Assembly: GCA_964213345.1 (NCBI GenBank)
Contig: CAXOVX010000015.1
Span: forward strand, 76,914-140,913
Direction of reading: 5' to 3'
DNA: 64,000 nt
Origin: CAXOVX01 sp964213345
GTDB lineage: Bacteria; Pseudomonadota; Alphaproteobacteria; Rickettsiales; Midichloriaceae
A program made the position numbers and the translations under genes. Below the pieces are notes generated by a model, which was not told where the DNA came from, did no database searches, and worked only from the letters and a program-made list of their open reading frames with translations. Below, piece after piece: positions 45,177-54,649 of this stretch (position 1 is its first letter; the number at the start of each line of letters is the position of its first letter).

Positions 45177-45455
45177 TTACTCTAAATCTACTGGAAATTT
45201 ATCTACAAAAACTTCACGTTCAGGACCGAGTAAAAACATATAAATGTTACTTTTGTTTCGTATCAGTACGATCCTTCGCTTATTATCTATGTATCTTGAT
45301 TCTACTACATCTAGAACATTGTTTTTTGCTAGACTTCTCCCACTACACAATAATTTGCGCTTCATTATATAATGCGACACCACTGCTAATGTACTAATTA
45401 TCCCTAATACTAATAATAGGGCTAATACTGCCTTCAAATACAAATACGCATCCAT
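45177..45455 (-). CDS. FliO-like membrane protein, 92 aa
   Basis: A small protein with one N-terminal membrane helix (residues 6-30, AVLALLLVLGIISTLAVV) and a short strand-rich cytoplasmic domain, VLDVVESRYIDNKRRIVLIR then IYMFLLGPEREVF. This is the layout of FliO, a helper of the flagellar type III export gate. No other fli gene is adjacent. It could be a survivor of a lost flagellum, part of a flagellum encoded elsewhere, or an unrelated SHOCT-like small membrane protein. It lies 20 bp downstream of glmM. Confidence 0.6.
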   Translation of the reverse strand: MDAYLYLKAVLALLLVLGIISTLAVVSHYIMKRKLLCSGRSLAKNNVLDVVESRYIDNKRRIVLIRNKSNIYMFLLGPEREVFVDKFPVDLE

Positions 45456-45478
45456 AATATATATTAAAACAAAGACCG

Positions 45479-46843
45479 CTATGTCAAGCGCTCTAACTCT
45501 TTTTTTATACTTACAGCAACTTCTTTAATTTCTCTCAAATCTTTGCCCTCAACCATAATTCTAATCGTAGTTTCAGTACCAGACTTACGCACTAATATCT
45601 TCAAATGTTTATTTTCTGACTTAATTTTTTCTATATTTTCATTAATAGACGCCTGTTCCAATGGGTTAGCAGATTTGAATTTTACATTAATGCTAATTTG
45701 AGGTGTAAGTGGAAACAGGTTAAATAGCTCACTAGCCTTTTTTTGTTGCATTCTTAAAGCAGCCAATATGTGTAATCCTGCCAATATACCATCGCCTGTA
45801 GTACTATAATCACTCAATATTATATGTCCAGACTGTTCACCACCAAGGTTATAACCGTGTTTACGCATTTCAGCTGCCACGTATCTATCTCCAATGCGAG
45901 TTGTTAACACGCGCATTTTCTGACTCTCCATATATTCTTTTAACGCTCCATTTGACATGTGTGTTACTACTATTCCATCACCTTTTAACAATTTTGCATC
46001 TCTCAAGTATAATGCAATCAACGCAATAATATGATCTCCTGATATTATATTACCAAATTCATCACATATCAAGATGCGATCACCGTCTCCATCAAAAGCA
46101 AGGCCTATGTCAGCTCTCGTTTCCACAACCTTTGCAGCCAACGCACCATGACAAGTGGTGCCACAATTTTCATTGATATTAAAACCAGTAGGGTCACATC
46201 CAACCGTAATCACCTCTGCACCCAATTCCCACATTATAGTAGGTGCTATCTTGTAAGTAGCGCCATTAGCACAGTCAATAACTATCCTTAATCCTGACAA
46301 CGTGTAGTTTTTCGGAAAGGAACTTTTCATATATTCTATGTATCGACCAGGAGCATCCTCTAGTCGCATTACTCTACCCAATTTCTCGGGCGTAGCCAAA
46401 AAATTTTCAAAACTGACATGATGCACACTTTCATGATTGCATAAGATTAAATTCTGTATCGCGCTTTCACACTCATCAGAAATTTTGAACCCAAATTGAT
46501 CGAACAGCTTCAAACCATTGTCATGATATGGATTATGCGATGCTGTAACCATAATCCCTAAATCAGCTCTAAGAGACTTTATAAGCATAGAAACAGCAGG
46601 AGTCGGCATAGGCCCAACTAACGTTACATCTACTCCAACTGCTACTAACCCCGCAGTCAATGCTGGTTCGATCAAGTACCCCGATAATCTAGTATCTTTA
46701 GCTATAATTGCTCTATTCCTGCTCTGCTGCCTTTCCTTATTTTGCAAATACACGCCAGCAGCCATACCAAACCTCAGAGCTATCTCAGCTGTCATCGGAT
46801 AATGATTTACAGTTCCCCTTATGCCATCAGTGCCAAACAGCAT
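45479..46843 (-). CDS. glmM: Phosphoglucosamine mutase
   Basis: GlmM converts glucosamine-6-phosphate (made by GlmS at 17.6 kb) to glucosamine-1-phosphate. From ATG 46843 (MLFGTDGIRGTVNHYPMTAE) it has about 454 residues; the open frame adds MLCK upstream. It shows the phosphoserine loop VTASHNPYHDNGLKLF, the metal-binding AFDGDGDRI, the substrate-specificity GGEQSGHII and the C-terminal phosphate-binding RKSGTETTIRIM. Complete. Confidence 0.95.
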   Translation of the reverse strand: MLFGTDGIRGTVNHYPMTAEIALRFGMAAGVYLQNKERQQSRNRAIIAKDTRLSGYLIEPALTAGLVAVGVDVTLVGPMPTPAVSMLIKSLRADLGIMVTASHNPYHDNGLKLFDQFGFKISDECESAIQNLILCNHESVHHVSFENFLATPEKLGRVMRLEDAPGRYIEYMKSSFPKNYTLSGLRIVIDCANGATYKIAPTIMWELGAEVITVGCDPTGFNINENCGTTCHGALAAKVVETRADIGLAFDGDGDRILICDEFGNIISGDHIIALIALYLRDAKLLKGDGIVVTHMSNGALKEYMESQKMRVLTTRIGDRYVAAEMRKHGYNLGGEQSGHIILSDYSTTGDGILAGLHILAALRMQQKKASELFNLFPLTPQISINVKFKSANPLEQASINENIEKIKSENKHLKILVRKSGTETTIRIMVEGKDLREIKEVAVSIKKELERLT

Positions 46844-46898
46844 TTTACACAACACCTTGCTTTTTGATTTATGGACTCTGCTCTTTACAGTTGATTTT

Positions 46899-47855
46899 TT
46901 AAAATGTCAATACTACCGAAGTCTTCACTTGTCTTTTCTCCACTGCACCAAATGCCTCTTCTAACTGGGCAAACTTATATTCTTTATAAGAAACTTGCAG
47001 CATTTTTTGCATTAGCATATCAAATATTTCAGCAGCAGTAAGTATTATCTCACTACGTATTGACTTATAATCAAATACAGACGGAATTGTCAAGAATAGC
47101 GATTTTCTTCCTAGCACATTTAGATCGAAATTACCAACATACCCAGTACTACAGCCATAACTTACCATTACTCCAAACGTAACCAAAGATGCAAGTGAAG
47201 CACCAAAAGTCAACCTACCCAAATTATCATAAACTACGTGTACACCACTGTTATTAGTAGCCTGCATCACTTCTTTCGCTAAAGAAGGAGAACTATAATG
47301 AAGTATGTCACTGCATCCTATACCAGCTAGCACTTTTTCTTCCTCGTCCTTGATAGTCCCCAAAACTCGTGCTCCTCTATGCTCTGCAAACTGCGCTACT
47401 ATCTGGCCCGTACTAACAGCTACATCGTGAACCAGTGCCAAAGTTCCCGATCTAACTACAAATGTTTTTGTAGTAATGGCGTGAGCAATAAACCCCTTAA
47501 ACAATGACGCTACAACTAACTTTGGATCTATATTTACCGGCACTTTAACTAAATATTCTTGTGATATGCACCTGTATTCACAATAAGCTCCGGGAGGCCC
47601 GCCAGCATATGCCACTCTATCTCCTATCCGAAATCCGTCTACACCCTCACCTATAGCTTCTACAACTCCACATCCTTCATACCCGAGTATACTAGGGCCT
47701 TTGGGATTGTTTTTATCTAATACGTCTATATCATTGATACCTACGGCAAGTTGCTTAATAAGTACATCACCACCCTTAGGTGAGCTATCAGCCCTATCTT
47801 CAAATTGGAATCTCACCGGAGCAGTTGCTCTACTTAGTATCGCTATTTTACCCAT
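46899..47855 (-). CDS. NADPH:quinone oxidoreductase-like (MDR family)
   Basis: A 318-residue member of the medium-chain dehydrogenase/reductase group without zinc. The GroES-like N-terminal part has DVLIKQLAVGINDIDV and LGYEGCGVVEAIGEGVDGF, and GDRVAYAGGPPGAY follows. The nucleotide-binding part (LVHDVAVSTGQIVAQFAEHR, ARVLGT) matches quinone reductases (QorA type) although the glycine motif is loose. It likely reduces quinones or reactive carbonyls using NADPH. Physiological substrate unknown. Confidence 0.85.
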   Translation of the reverse strand: MGKIAILSRATAPVRFQFEDRADSSPKGGDVLIKQLAVGINDIDVLDKNNPKGPSILGYEGCGVVEAIGEGVDGFRIGDRVAYAGGPPGAYCEYRCISQEYLVKVPVNIDPKLVVASLFKGFIAHAITTKTFVVRSGTLALVHDVAVSTGQIVAQFAEHRGARVLGTIKDEEEKVLAGIGCSDILHYSSPSLAKEVMQATNNSGVHVVYDNLGRLTFGASLASLVTFGVMVSYGCSTGYVGNFDLNVLGRKSLFLTIPSVFDYKSIRSEIILTAAEIFDMLMQKMLQVSYKEYKFAQLEEAFGAVEKRQVKTSVVLTF

Positions 47856-48005
47856 TACTTACTACCCCCTAGTATTTACTCCACTAGCACAAAACACGCT
47901 AACTATGCACACCCTAAGCTCACATTTTAACCTTATTCGAGACTCTGACCAACCGTTTAGGCCACTTCAAAACTGGGAAACATTACCTCTTGAATAATCA
48001 CACCT

Positions 48006-48497
48006 TTAGCTCAAAACATTGCCATAAATTATACTGATAATTTTAAAGCACCTTATCCCCTTTGGCGTCGTCACTTCCACTTCATCATCTTTAATTTTGC
48101 CCAGCAAAGCTTGAGCTAATGGAGAAAAAATTGAAATCTCACCATTATTCAAATCTGCTTCATAATCTCCTACAATCCTATACTTCATTGTCTTCTCGCT
48201 CTCAGTGTCCACTACCTCCACTACAGCACCAAACTGAATTTTATCGCTCTTTATATCACCAATCTCAATAACCTCCGCACAAGCTAACTTTGCCTCTAAA
48301 TCCGCAATCTTAGCCTCAACCATGCCTTGTTTTTCTTTCGCAGCGGCATATTCAGCATTCTCAGACAAATCGCCATGCGACCTTGCCTCCGCAATTGCAG
48401 CTATAATCGACGGCCTTACATCATTCTTCAAGTGTTGCAGCTCCTTACCAAGCTTTACATGCCCTTTTGGAGTAATAGGAAATCTACCTAACATCAT
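48006..48497 (-). CDS. greA: Transcription elongation factor GreA
   Basis: GreA rescues backtracked RNA polymerase by stimulating transcript cleavage. The 163-residue protein begins with FPITPKGHVKLGKELQHLK, and the coiled-coil tip has the family acidic motif in GDLSENAEYAAAKEKQGMVE. The C-terminal FKBP-like domain has VDTESEKTMKYRIVGDYEAD and SPLAQALLGK. Complete. Two factors that use the same polymerase channel (DksA and GreA) are thus both in the window. Confidence 0.95.
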   Translation of the reverse strand: MMLGRFPITPKGHVKLGKELQHLKNDVRPSIIAAIAEARSHGDLSENAEYAAAKEKQGMVEAKIADLEAKLACAEVIEIGDIKSDKIQFGAVVEVVDTESEKTMKYRIVGDYEADLNNGEISIFSPLAQALLGKIKDDEVEVTTPKGIRCFKIISIIYGNVLS

Positions 48498-48863
48498 CCT
48501 TTCTCACATATTAACACAAATTAATCTAACCATTTTATGTCGTGGACTCCATACGTAACACCAACCCCCTTTGCTGCTACATAGCCTAACATCACACCCC
48601 AAACAAAACCACACCCCGCACATGCAGCTTACACATTCCTCATGTCTCCACACCAAAAACCCTATCGCAGCATACGCCAAGCATTAAAACTCCCCACCTC
48701 CACTAATCTATACGCAACTAAAAAGCAACTTCTTTGCAAACACACACAAAATAGCACAACAAACACCCCCTATCAATATTGAAATTATAATACAAATAAT
48801 GTCTTTGACAAGTAAATTATTGAGCACATCGACGAAATAAGGGCAGAAGCTTCTCGCAAAATC
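48498..48863. other. greA-parB intergenic region, no gene
   Basis: About 365 bp, C-rich and purine-poor on the plus strand in its middle (for example ACCACACCCCGCACATGC). No ORF with family resemblance and no repeat copy. It contains the upstream region of greA. Confidence 0.4.
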
Positions 48864-49766
48864 TTATAAATCTACTCCCGTACTTCCTAATTTTGCTATT
48901 ATTGCATCAAATTCCTCTAAATCACTGCAATGGATGGTGATTTTACAATGCGCATCATCAATATTTATTCTCACCTTTGCCCTTAAGTTATTGCTCAAGC
49001 TTCTTTCTAACAATTTTATATCTACATTTTGCTCTTGCGCTCCTCTATCCTGCCTCTTCTCATCATTTTTTCCAGCAGTTTGCCCTTTTGCTTGCATCCT
49101 TTTTATCAATTTTTCAGTTTCTCTAACATTCAAATTGTTCTCCATTATGCTTCTGGCGAATTCTATAGGATTATCGGTATTAACAATAGCTCTAGCATGT
49201 CCAGAGCTAATTTTTTGATCAGCAACCAGCTGCTTTATCTCTTCTGGAAGTCTTAATAAACGCACAGTATTCGCAATATAACTCCTACTTTTTCCCATTT
49301 TTTGAGCCAAACTTTCTTGAGTATGGCTGTATTCGTCTATAAGCCTGCGGTAAGCTTCTGCCTCTTCCAGTATATTCAAATTTTGTCTTTGTATGTTTTC
49401 GATTAATGCTATCTCAAAAGAATCTATTTCGTTGATATTTTTTATAATTACAGAAATATCCGTTAATCCAGCTTTTTTAGCAGCATGATACCTCCTTTCT
49501 CCCGCAACAATTTGGTATTGCTCATTATCAACTCTCCTCACTATGATAGGTTGTAAAATACCGTACTCCTTTATAGAGTTCGTCAATTCTTCAAGTTCTT
49601 CATGACCAAAAGTCTTTCTTGGCTGATTAGGATTAAAAGAAATAGAGCTAAGTGGAAGTAGGAATATTTGCCTATCACTTTGACTATTAACAAATGACAC
49701 TGTAGCTTCTGAAATAAGTGCAGATAGACCTTTGCCTAAAATTTTTCTCTCACCACCATTACTCAT
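48864..49766 (-). CDS. parB: Chromosome partitioning protein ParB
   Basis: ParB is a CTP-dependent clamp that loads at parS near the origin and works with ParA. The 300-residue protein has the Spo0J N-terminal domain (NPNQPRKTFGHEELEELTNS, then GILQPIIVRRV), the nucleotide-binding GERRYHAAKKAG, and the helix-turn-helix TQESLAQKMGKSRSYIANTV. A basic linker and C-terminal dimer domain follow. Complete. parA, usually directly upstream, is missing: the upstream neighbour is virB2 on the other strand. Confidence 0.93.
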   Translation of the reverse strand: MSNGGERKILGKGLSALISEATVSFVNSQSDRQIFLLPLSSISFNPNQPRKTFGHEELEELTNSIKEYGILQPIIVRRVDNEQYQIVAGERRYHAAKKAGLTDISVIIKNINEIDSFEIALIENIQRQNLNILEEAEAYRRLIDEYSHTQESLAQKMGKSRSYIANTVRLLRLPEEIKQLVADQKISSGHARAIVNTDNPIEFARSIMENNLNVRETEKLIKRMQAKGQTAGKNDEKRQDRGAQEQNVDIKLLERSLSNNLRAKVRINIDDAHCKITIHCSDLEEFDAIIAKLGSTGVDL

Positions 49767-49968
49767 ATAAATCCCTAATAATTACATACAAAGCACTGCA
49801 TCAATTTTCTGCATTATAGACAATATCAGTAATAAATAAAGCACTTGCTTCAGTTATGCCAACTACACTTGGAATGACACAAGGAATCTTCTAAGATTAA
49901 GTAATGCAACCGTACTTTTGATGAAAACACCAGAAAGATTATTAGCACAATATATTGTTAAAAATCAT

Positions 49969-49985
49969 AGCATTTAATGCTTTTT
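49969..49985 (+). terminator. Small hairpin with T-run before virB2
   Basis: AGCAT-TTA-ATGCT followed by TTTTT. The short stem makes it only a weak candidate. It lies in the parB-virB2 divergent region, so a terminator role is odd and it may have another function. Confidence 0.25.
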
Positions 49986-50037
49986 AGCATCGTATATCAA
50001 AATATAACTTGTTTTCATAAAAATATTAATAGGTACA

Positions 50038-50466
50038 ATGGAATACGTGGAAGTTAACCGAAATAGATGGGAACATATGAGACAGTTTTTTAAACAGAGA
50101 AGGGTGTACAGTTTTATGCGAATTATATTGGTAGCATTGTTTTTTTTCACGGCTGCAATTACAGAAGGAATGAATGGAATGAGAATGGCTTATGCAGGTG
50201 ATCGTGCAGAATATGCAAAAAGTAATATTGTGGTGGTGTTGTGTAATGCCGTGGATTTCATAGCCCATGGTCCCGGAAAGGTTGTCGCAATGCTTATACT
50301 GATATCTTTGGCAATAGCGCTTTTTTTAGGAAAAGTTACATGGGGTCTGGCAATAGCTGTTGGAGTCGGTATTGGCTTAATGATGGGTGCATCAAATATT
50401 ATGCAAATACTATCAGGCGACAAAGAGGATATCTGTGCGGGAACTCAAAAAGAGAAGGAAAAATAA
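50038..50466 (+). CDS. virB2: VirB2-like pilin subunit of the type IV secretion system
   Basis: A 142-residue protein with a long N-terminal leader (hydrophobic 26-42, cleavage after MAYAG likely) and two membrane helices in the mature part: AMLILISLAIALFLG and the glycine-rich LAIAVGVGIGLMMGASNIM. That is the VirB2/TrbC layout. In Rickettsiales VirB2 occurs as several dispersed copies that may vary at the cell surface. It converges with virB9. The start is uncertain: MEYVEVNRNRWEHM, or Met26 (MRIILVALFF). Confidence 0.8.
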   Translation: MEYVEVNRNRWEHMRQFFKQRRVYSFMRIILVALFFFTAAITEGMNGMRMAYAGDRAEYAKSNIVVVLCNAVDFIAHGPGKVVAMLILISLAIALFLGKVTWGLAIAVGVGIGLMMGASNIMQILSGDKEDICAGTQKEKEK

Positions 50467-50570
50467 ACGTCAACAGTTGTACCGAAACTAGAAAGGGTTC
50501 GCTGGTGCACTCTTTTCGACCGAATAAATCGGTGTAGATATTCGTTCTTGGCTCTCAGTTCTTAGGGGCT

Positions 50571-51383
50571 CTATCGCTGTTCTGCGGTGGTGGGAGATTG
50601 TGGAAAGGCGTTGGGTACGCTTTGTTCGATGTTGCTTTTTAAAGCTTCATTAAACACGCATATGACGTCGTGTCCGTGTCTTAGCGTGAATTTATTTGCC
50701 ACTCTTTCTATAACCACGTAGTTCCCAGCAATACGATAGTTAATTAGCCCTTCATTGCCCCGAGAGTCTACCAAGAATATGGCTGGCAACTCTGTGTTCA
50801 TACCCATAAACTTGAGATATGTAAATTCTCCATCATCAAATACCAATATTGGTTCTATAGCCTGAGCCTTGCCGCTTACTGCATACTTAAAATTATATAT
50901 CTCTGGCCTTGTCAAGTCAGGGGCACTAAAAGCTGATAGTTGTGTAACTGCCCCTAATGCGCTATTTACATAATTCTCTGGATACATAAATTTTGTTATG
51001 AATGATATTTTCTGATCACTGATACTATCCGCATATTCCGCGTGCATCTCAAAAAAATACATCCTTTTATTGGTCATCACGGTCATATTGGTCGTAGCAT
51101 CTTCTCCTATGGGTTTCAAAAATATACGATTCCCCTCGGGAAATATCTGCCAAGCAGTAGGGGTCCCCATACTTATCGTCTTAATCTCTTCATCTGGGCC
51201 AAACTCTATAATAGAGTGATACGTGTAGTGTCCCACGAATCTCACAACAGTATTAGGCATATAATTTACAACCTTTATTCTGCTCTCATTTCCTATGGGA
51301 CGTGGCAACGAGACGGCATAAGCAACAGGCCCAAAATTATCAATAAAAGCTAAAATCAATAACACTACAGCAAATTTTTTCAT
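50571..51383 (-). CDS. virB9: VirB9, outer-membrane core protein of the T4SS
   Basis: A 270-residue protein with a signal peptide (residues 3-21, cut near AYAVS). The N-terminal domain has SRIKVVNYMPNTVVRFVGHY and FGPDEEIKTISMG; the C-terminal TrbG-type beta domain has VFDDGEFTYLKF and NYRIAGNYVVIERVANKFTL. VirB9 with VirB7 and VirB10 forms the outer ring of the channel. Full length. It lies 96 bp downstream of virB8, but no virB10 follows; the next gene is virB2 facing it. Confidence 0.92.
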   Translation of the reverse strand: MKKFAVVLLILAFIDNFGPVAYAVSLPRPIGNESRIKVVNYMPNTVVRFVGHYTYHSIIEFGPDEEIKTISMGTPTAWQIFPEGNRIFLKPIGEDATTNMTVMTNKRMYFFEMHAEYADSISDQKISFITKFMYPENYVNSALGAVTQLSAFSAPDLTRPEIYNFKYAVSGKAQAIEPILVFDDGEFTYLKFMGMNTELPAIFLVDSRGNEGLINYRIAGNYVVIERVANKFTLRHGHDVICVFNEALKSNIEQSVPNAFPQSPTTAEQR

Positions 51384-51479
51384 ACACCTTCATTATCAAA
51401 AAAATTTTCCTTTAAAAAACTAAACACTTAACTCTTTAGTTTTATTACAACAAACTATACTTGTACCTAATTATACCGA

Positions 51480-52283
51480 CTATAAGCCCTGCTCTTTTTC
51501 TGCTCTATGCACTTGATATGTCATAACAACAAAATGAAGCTCAGTTCTCTTTTTATACACATTGTAAATGTCTGGCATGTCAAAGTAAATCTGCGCAACC
51601 CAATCCTCACCTTGAACAGAATCTCCATCTTTTTCATAGGCTGTAAATTTCACTTTTGCGGTACTTGGTTTATCCACAGTATTTGGGAATTCTATTGAAG
51701 TAATGCGTATCATACGTGAAACACTAGAACGATACTTTAATATCGGGCTATGTGGATTAATTTGTATATCCAAATATTTGTAAAATTCAGAAAAAACCCG
51801 TCTGGATGAGAGATTTTTTACTTGTGATAACAACTTTTGCGCATTATCTGGATTCAATAAAGCACCACCATAATTTTCTCTAAGCGTAACGTACTTATCT
51901 AAGAAATAACGTGCTACCGAGGCATTTATCCTTTCATGTCCATCAAATAGGGGCTTAATACGCGACACATAATTTACAACATCATCCACATAAATGGGAA
52001 AGGGAAGCTTCAAAGCAAGATATTGTGTACTCGCTACACTATGTACTATATATGCTGATATGACAAACGCAATTGCAAGAATACATGTGTAGAAAGCCTG
52101 AGTATGTGGATGCAAATACGTAAATGCATACCACTGCTTTGCTTCTTCAAAGTACTCCCCACTTTCAACTTTTTGGGCTATGTTTCGGCCATACGCAACA
52201 TCAAGAATACCAACACCAGTGTCTAATGACGTGCCAACATCACCTTTCACTCCACTATCTTCAATTTTTGGCACTTCTTCCAT
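51480..52283 (-). CDS. virB8: VirB8, inner-membrane scaffold of the T4SS
   Basis: A 267-residue bitopic protein: about 60 cytoplasmic residues, one membrane helix (FYTCILAIAFVISAYIVHSV) and a periplasmic NTF2-like domain (VARYFLDKYVTLRENYGG, VSRMIRITSIEFPN, KVKFTAYEKDG, LHFVVMTYQV). VirB8 assembles the T4SS inner-membrane complex. Located directly upstream of virB9, as in the virB8-virB9-virB10 order of Rickettsiales, of which only the first two genes are here. Confidence 0.9.
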   Translation of the reverse strand: MEEVPKIEDSGVKGDVGTSLDTGVGILDVAYGRNIAQKVESGEYFEEAKQWYAFTYLHPHTQAFYTCILAIAFVISAYIVHSVASTQYLALKLPFPIYVDDVVNYVSRIKPLFDGHERINASVARYFLDKYVTLRENYGGALLNPDNAQKLLSQVKNLSSRRVFSEFYKYLDIQINPHSPILKYRSSVSRMIRITSIEFPNTVDKPSTAKVKFTAYEKDGDSVQGEDWVAQIYFDMPDIYNVYKKRTELHFVVMTYQVHRAEKEQGL

Positions 52284-52423
52284 TTCTTACAGTCGGCAAA
52301 ATTACTCAAAACCTAACTATAACAAATATCAGCAACATTTACTTTTTACTAGTATTGTTTATCACATTCTATTATTTATTGTAGCAATCTACAGATAAAT
52401 AAACATTTGATACTTAGAATTGT

Positions 52424-53800
52424 ATGATAATTACCAGATTTGCGCCGAGTCCTACAGGATATCTGCATATAGGAGGTGCCCGCACTGCATTGTTTAACTG
52501 GCTTTATAGTCGTAAATACAAAGGAAAGTTCTATTTACGAATTGAGGATACCGATCAACTAAGATCTACTTCTACTGCCGTAAATGCGATAATTGAGGGG
52601 TTAAAATGGCTGGGATTAAATTGGGATGATGATATAGTATTTCAATCACGGCGCCAAAGTAGACATTTAGAAGTTGCGGAGCAGTTGGTTAAGTTAGGAA
52701 AAGCATATTATTGCTACCTCACGCACAAAGAAATAGGCGAATTTCGCAAAAATAATCCTTACTCCAAATTAATTAGTCCATGGCGTGATAACAACAAAGC
52801 GGGAATTAGCGAAATTAATCCAGTAATACGCCTACGCATTGACGAAGCAAAAGAAGGCATTATATTAAATGACATGGTACAAGGAGTAGTGAAAGTAAAT
52901 AGTCAACAGCTTGATGATATGATATTAGTACGCTCAGATGGCGCTCCAACATATATGCTTGCTGTCGTTGTAGATGATAGTGATATGGGTGTAACTCACG
53001 TGATTAGAGGAGATGATCACTTAACAAACACTTTCAGGCAAATGCAAATCTATAATGCCTTAGGCTGGACTTTACCACGGTATGCACATATACCATTAAT
53101 TTATGGGAGTGATGGTACCAAATTATCTAAAAGACATGGCGCAGTAGGTCTGGATCACTATCGCAATACTGGCTATCTACCAGAAACTATGTGTAATTAT
53201 CTACTACGATTGGGATGGGGTGGCGAGGGAAATACAGAAATAATCTCTATGAAAGAGGCATGCATATTATTCGATATTTGCAATGTCAGTAAGTCACCAG
53301 CTAGATTCGATCTTGCAAAACTAAATCACCTAAATGCGCACTACATCAACATTCGTAGCGAAGAGGATTTGACACAAGAGGTAATAGGACAACTTGGAAT
53401 ATCTAAAAATAACGCTGTAGTATGTGATAGGATATCGAAAGGAATGAAATACATCAAAGTACGAGCAAAAACACTGATAGACTTAGCAACACTCGCAAAC
53501 CTGTTTATAACCCCGCAAAATCCTGTAGATGAGAAATCAGCGGTGATGCTTGCTGATAAATCCACCTTGACTATGCTCAATAAAGTTGTACAAGAGCTAC
53601 AAATCATAAATGTTTGGAAGATAGAAAATATAAAAAACAGCATGCTAAAATTTGCTGAAAACTATAAATGTGCTACTACGCATCTAATGCAAGCTTTGCG
53701 AGCTGCTACGATTGGCACATTTAATGCCCCAGCGGTATACGAAATGATGGAAATTCTTGGTAAAGAAGAAAGTATAAGCAGAATATTGAATATATTATAG
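52424..53800 (+). CDS. gltX: Glutamyl-tRNA synthetase
   Basis: GltX charges tRNA-Glu (and in many alphaproteobacteria tRNA-Gln) with glutamate. The 458-residue class I synthetase has the HIGH signature in TRFAPSPTGYLHIGGARTAL and the KMSKS-type GTKLSKRHGA. VIRGDDHLTNTFRQMQIYNAL lies between them, and the C-terminal anticodon-binding helical domain follows. Complete. Alphaproteobacteria often carry two GltX paralogues; only one is in the window. Confidence 0.95.
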   Translation: MIITRFAPSPTGYLHIGGARTALFNWLYSRKYKGKFYLRIEDTDQLRSTSTAVNAIIEGLKWLGLNWDDDIVFQSRRQSRHLEVAEQLVKLGKAYYCYLTHKEIGEFRKNNPYSKLISPWRDNNKAGISEINPVIRLRIDEAKEGIILNDMVQGVVKVNSQQLDDMILVRSDGAPTYMLAVVVDDSDMGVTHVIRGDDHLTNTFRQMQIYNALGWTLPRYAHIPLIYGSDGTKLSKRHGAVGLDHYRNTGYLPETMCNYLLRLGWGGEGNTEIISMKEACILFDICNVSKSPARFDLAKLNHLNAHYINIRSEEDLTQEVIGQLGISKNNAVVCDRISKGMKYIKVRAKTLIDLATLANLFITPQNPVDEKSAVMLADKSTLTMLNKVVQELQIINVWKIENIKNSMLKFAENYKCATTHLMQALRAATIGTFNAPAVYEMMEILGKEESISRILNIL

Positions 53801-53810
53801 TAAGAATAAT

Positions 53811-54608
53811 ATGGATATTTGGGTAGTTGATACTTTTACTAACAGGCCTTTTTCAGGCAATCCAGCAGCAGTGTGCCTTGTACAAGAATTTCCAAAAATA
53901 GAAATAATGCAAAATATTGCATATGAAATGAATTTGTCCGAGACTACTTTCGTCAAACATATCGAAAAACTGCACTATCACATCAAATGGTTCACTCCAA
54001 ATTCCGAAGCCCCGCTGTGCGGGCACGCCACTATTGCAGCAGTGCATGTTCTAGTAGGTGAAGGATTTGTTCCACCTGATCAATTTTTAACATTCGATAG
54101 TCTAAGCGGAAAATTTGAAGTCAGCCACCATAAGGGCTGGTTTAATTTAAATTTTCCGTGCTATGAGACAAAGCCTTTTGCTTCTAACGTGAATTTGCCG
54201 CAAATTGTAAATCAAAATCCAATATATGTTGGATTAACAGAAAACTGCATTCTAGCGGAATTTGCTGAACCAGAGCAAGTTGTAAATTTAGTACCAAACC
54301 TAAGTTTGTTAGCAAAATTACCATATAGAGCGTTGATAGTTACATCACGCGATACAGAGTATGATTTTATCTCTCGTTATTTTGCTCCTAAAGTTGGCAT
54401 TGACGAGGATCCTGTATGCGGCTCAGCACATTGTAGATTAATACCATATTGGAACAAAAGATTAGGAAAAACTGAATTTACAGCATATCAAGCTTCAAAA
54501 CGTGGAGGTGTAATCAGGTGCAAGATCCTTTCTAACGACAGAGTACTCATCTCTGGACAGGCAGTAACAGTTCAAAAAGGTAAATTTATCGGTATAAAGC
54601 ATTTATAA
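53811..54608 (+). CDS. PhzF-family isomerase/epimerase
   Basis: A 265-residue two-lobed protein of the PhzF superfamily: VVDTFTNRPFSGNPAAVCL, catalytic Glu44 in MNLSETTFV, CGHATIAAVHVL, then DEDPVCGSAHCRLIPYW and SKRGGVIRC in the second lobe. PhzF proteins are isomerases with diverse or unknown substrates, mostly not phenazine. Start is 10 bp after the gltX stop, so co-transcribed. Substrate unknown. Confidence 0.88.
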   Translation: MDIWVVDTFTNRPFSGNPAAVCLVQEFPKIEIMQNIAYEMNLSETTFVKHIEKLHYHIKWFTPNSEAPLCGHATIAAVHVLVGEGFVPPDQFLTFDSLSGKFEVSHHKGWFNLNFPCYETKPFASNVNLPQIVNQNPIYVGLTENCILAEFAEPEQVVNLVPNLSLLAKLPYRALIVTSRDTEYDFISRYFAPKVGIDEDPVCGSAHCRLIPYWNKRLGKTEFTAYQASKRGGVIRCKILSNDRVLISGQAVTVQKGKFIGIKHL

Positions 54609-54649
54609 AACCAAAAATCAGAGAGTTTAGTAGGGGAAATATATCAAAA

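Noticed and set aside
48864..50037. parS site near parB
   Set aside because: I looked for the TGTTTCACGTGAAACA-type palindrome around parB and saw none.
50519..50533. Hairpin ACCGA-ATAAA-TCGGT as terminator between virB2 and virB9
   Set aside because: The stem is only 5 bp and there is no T-run on either side.
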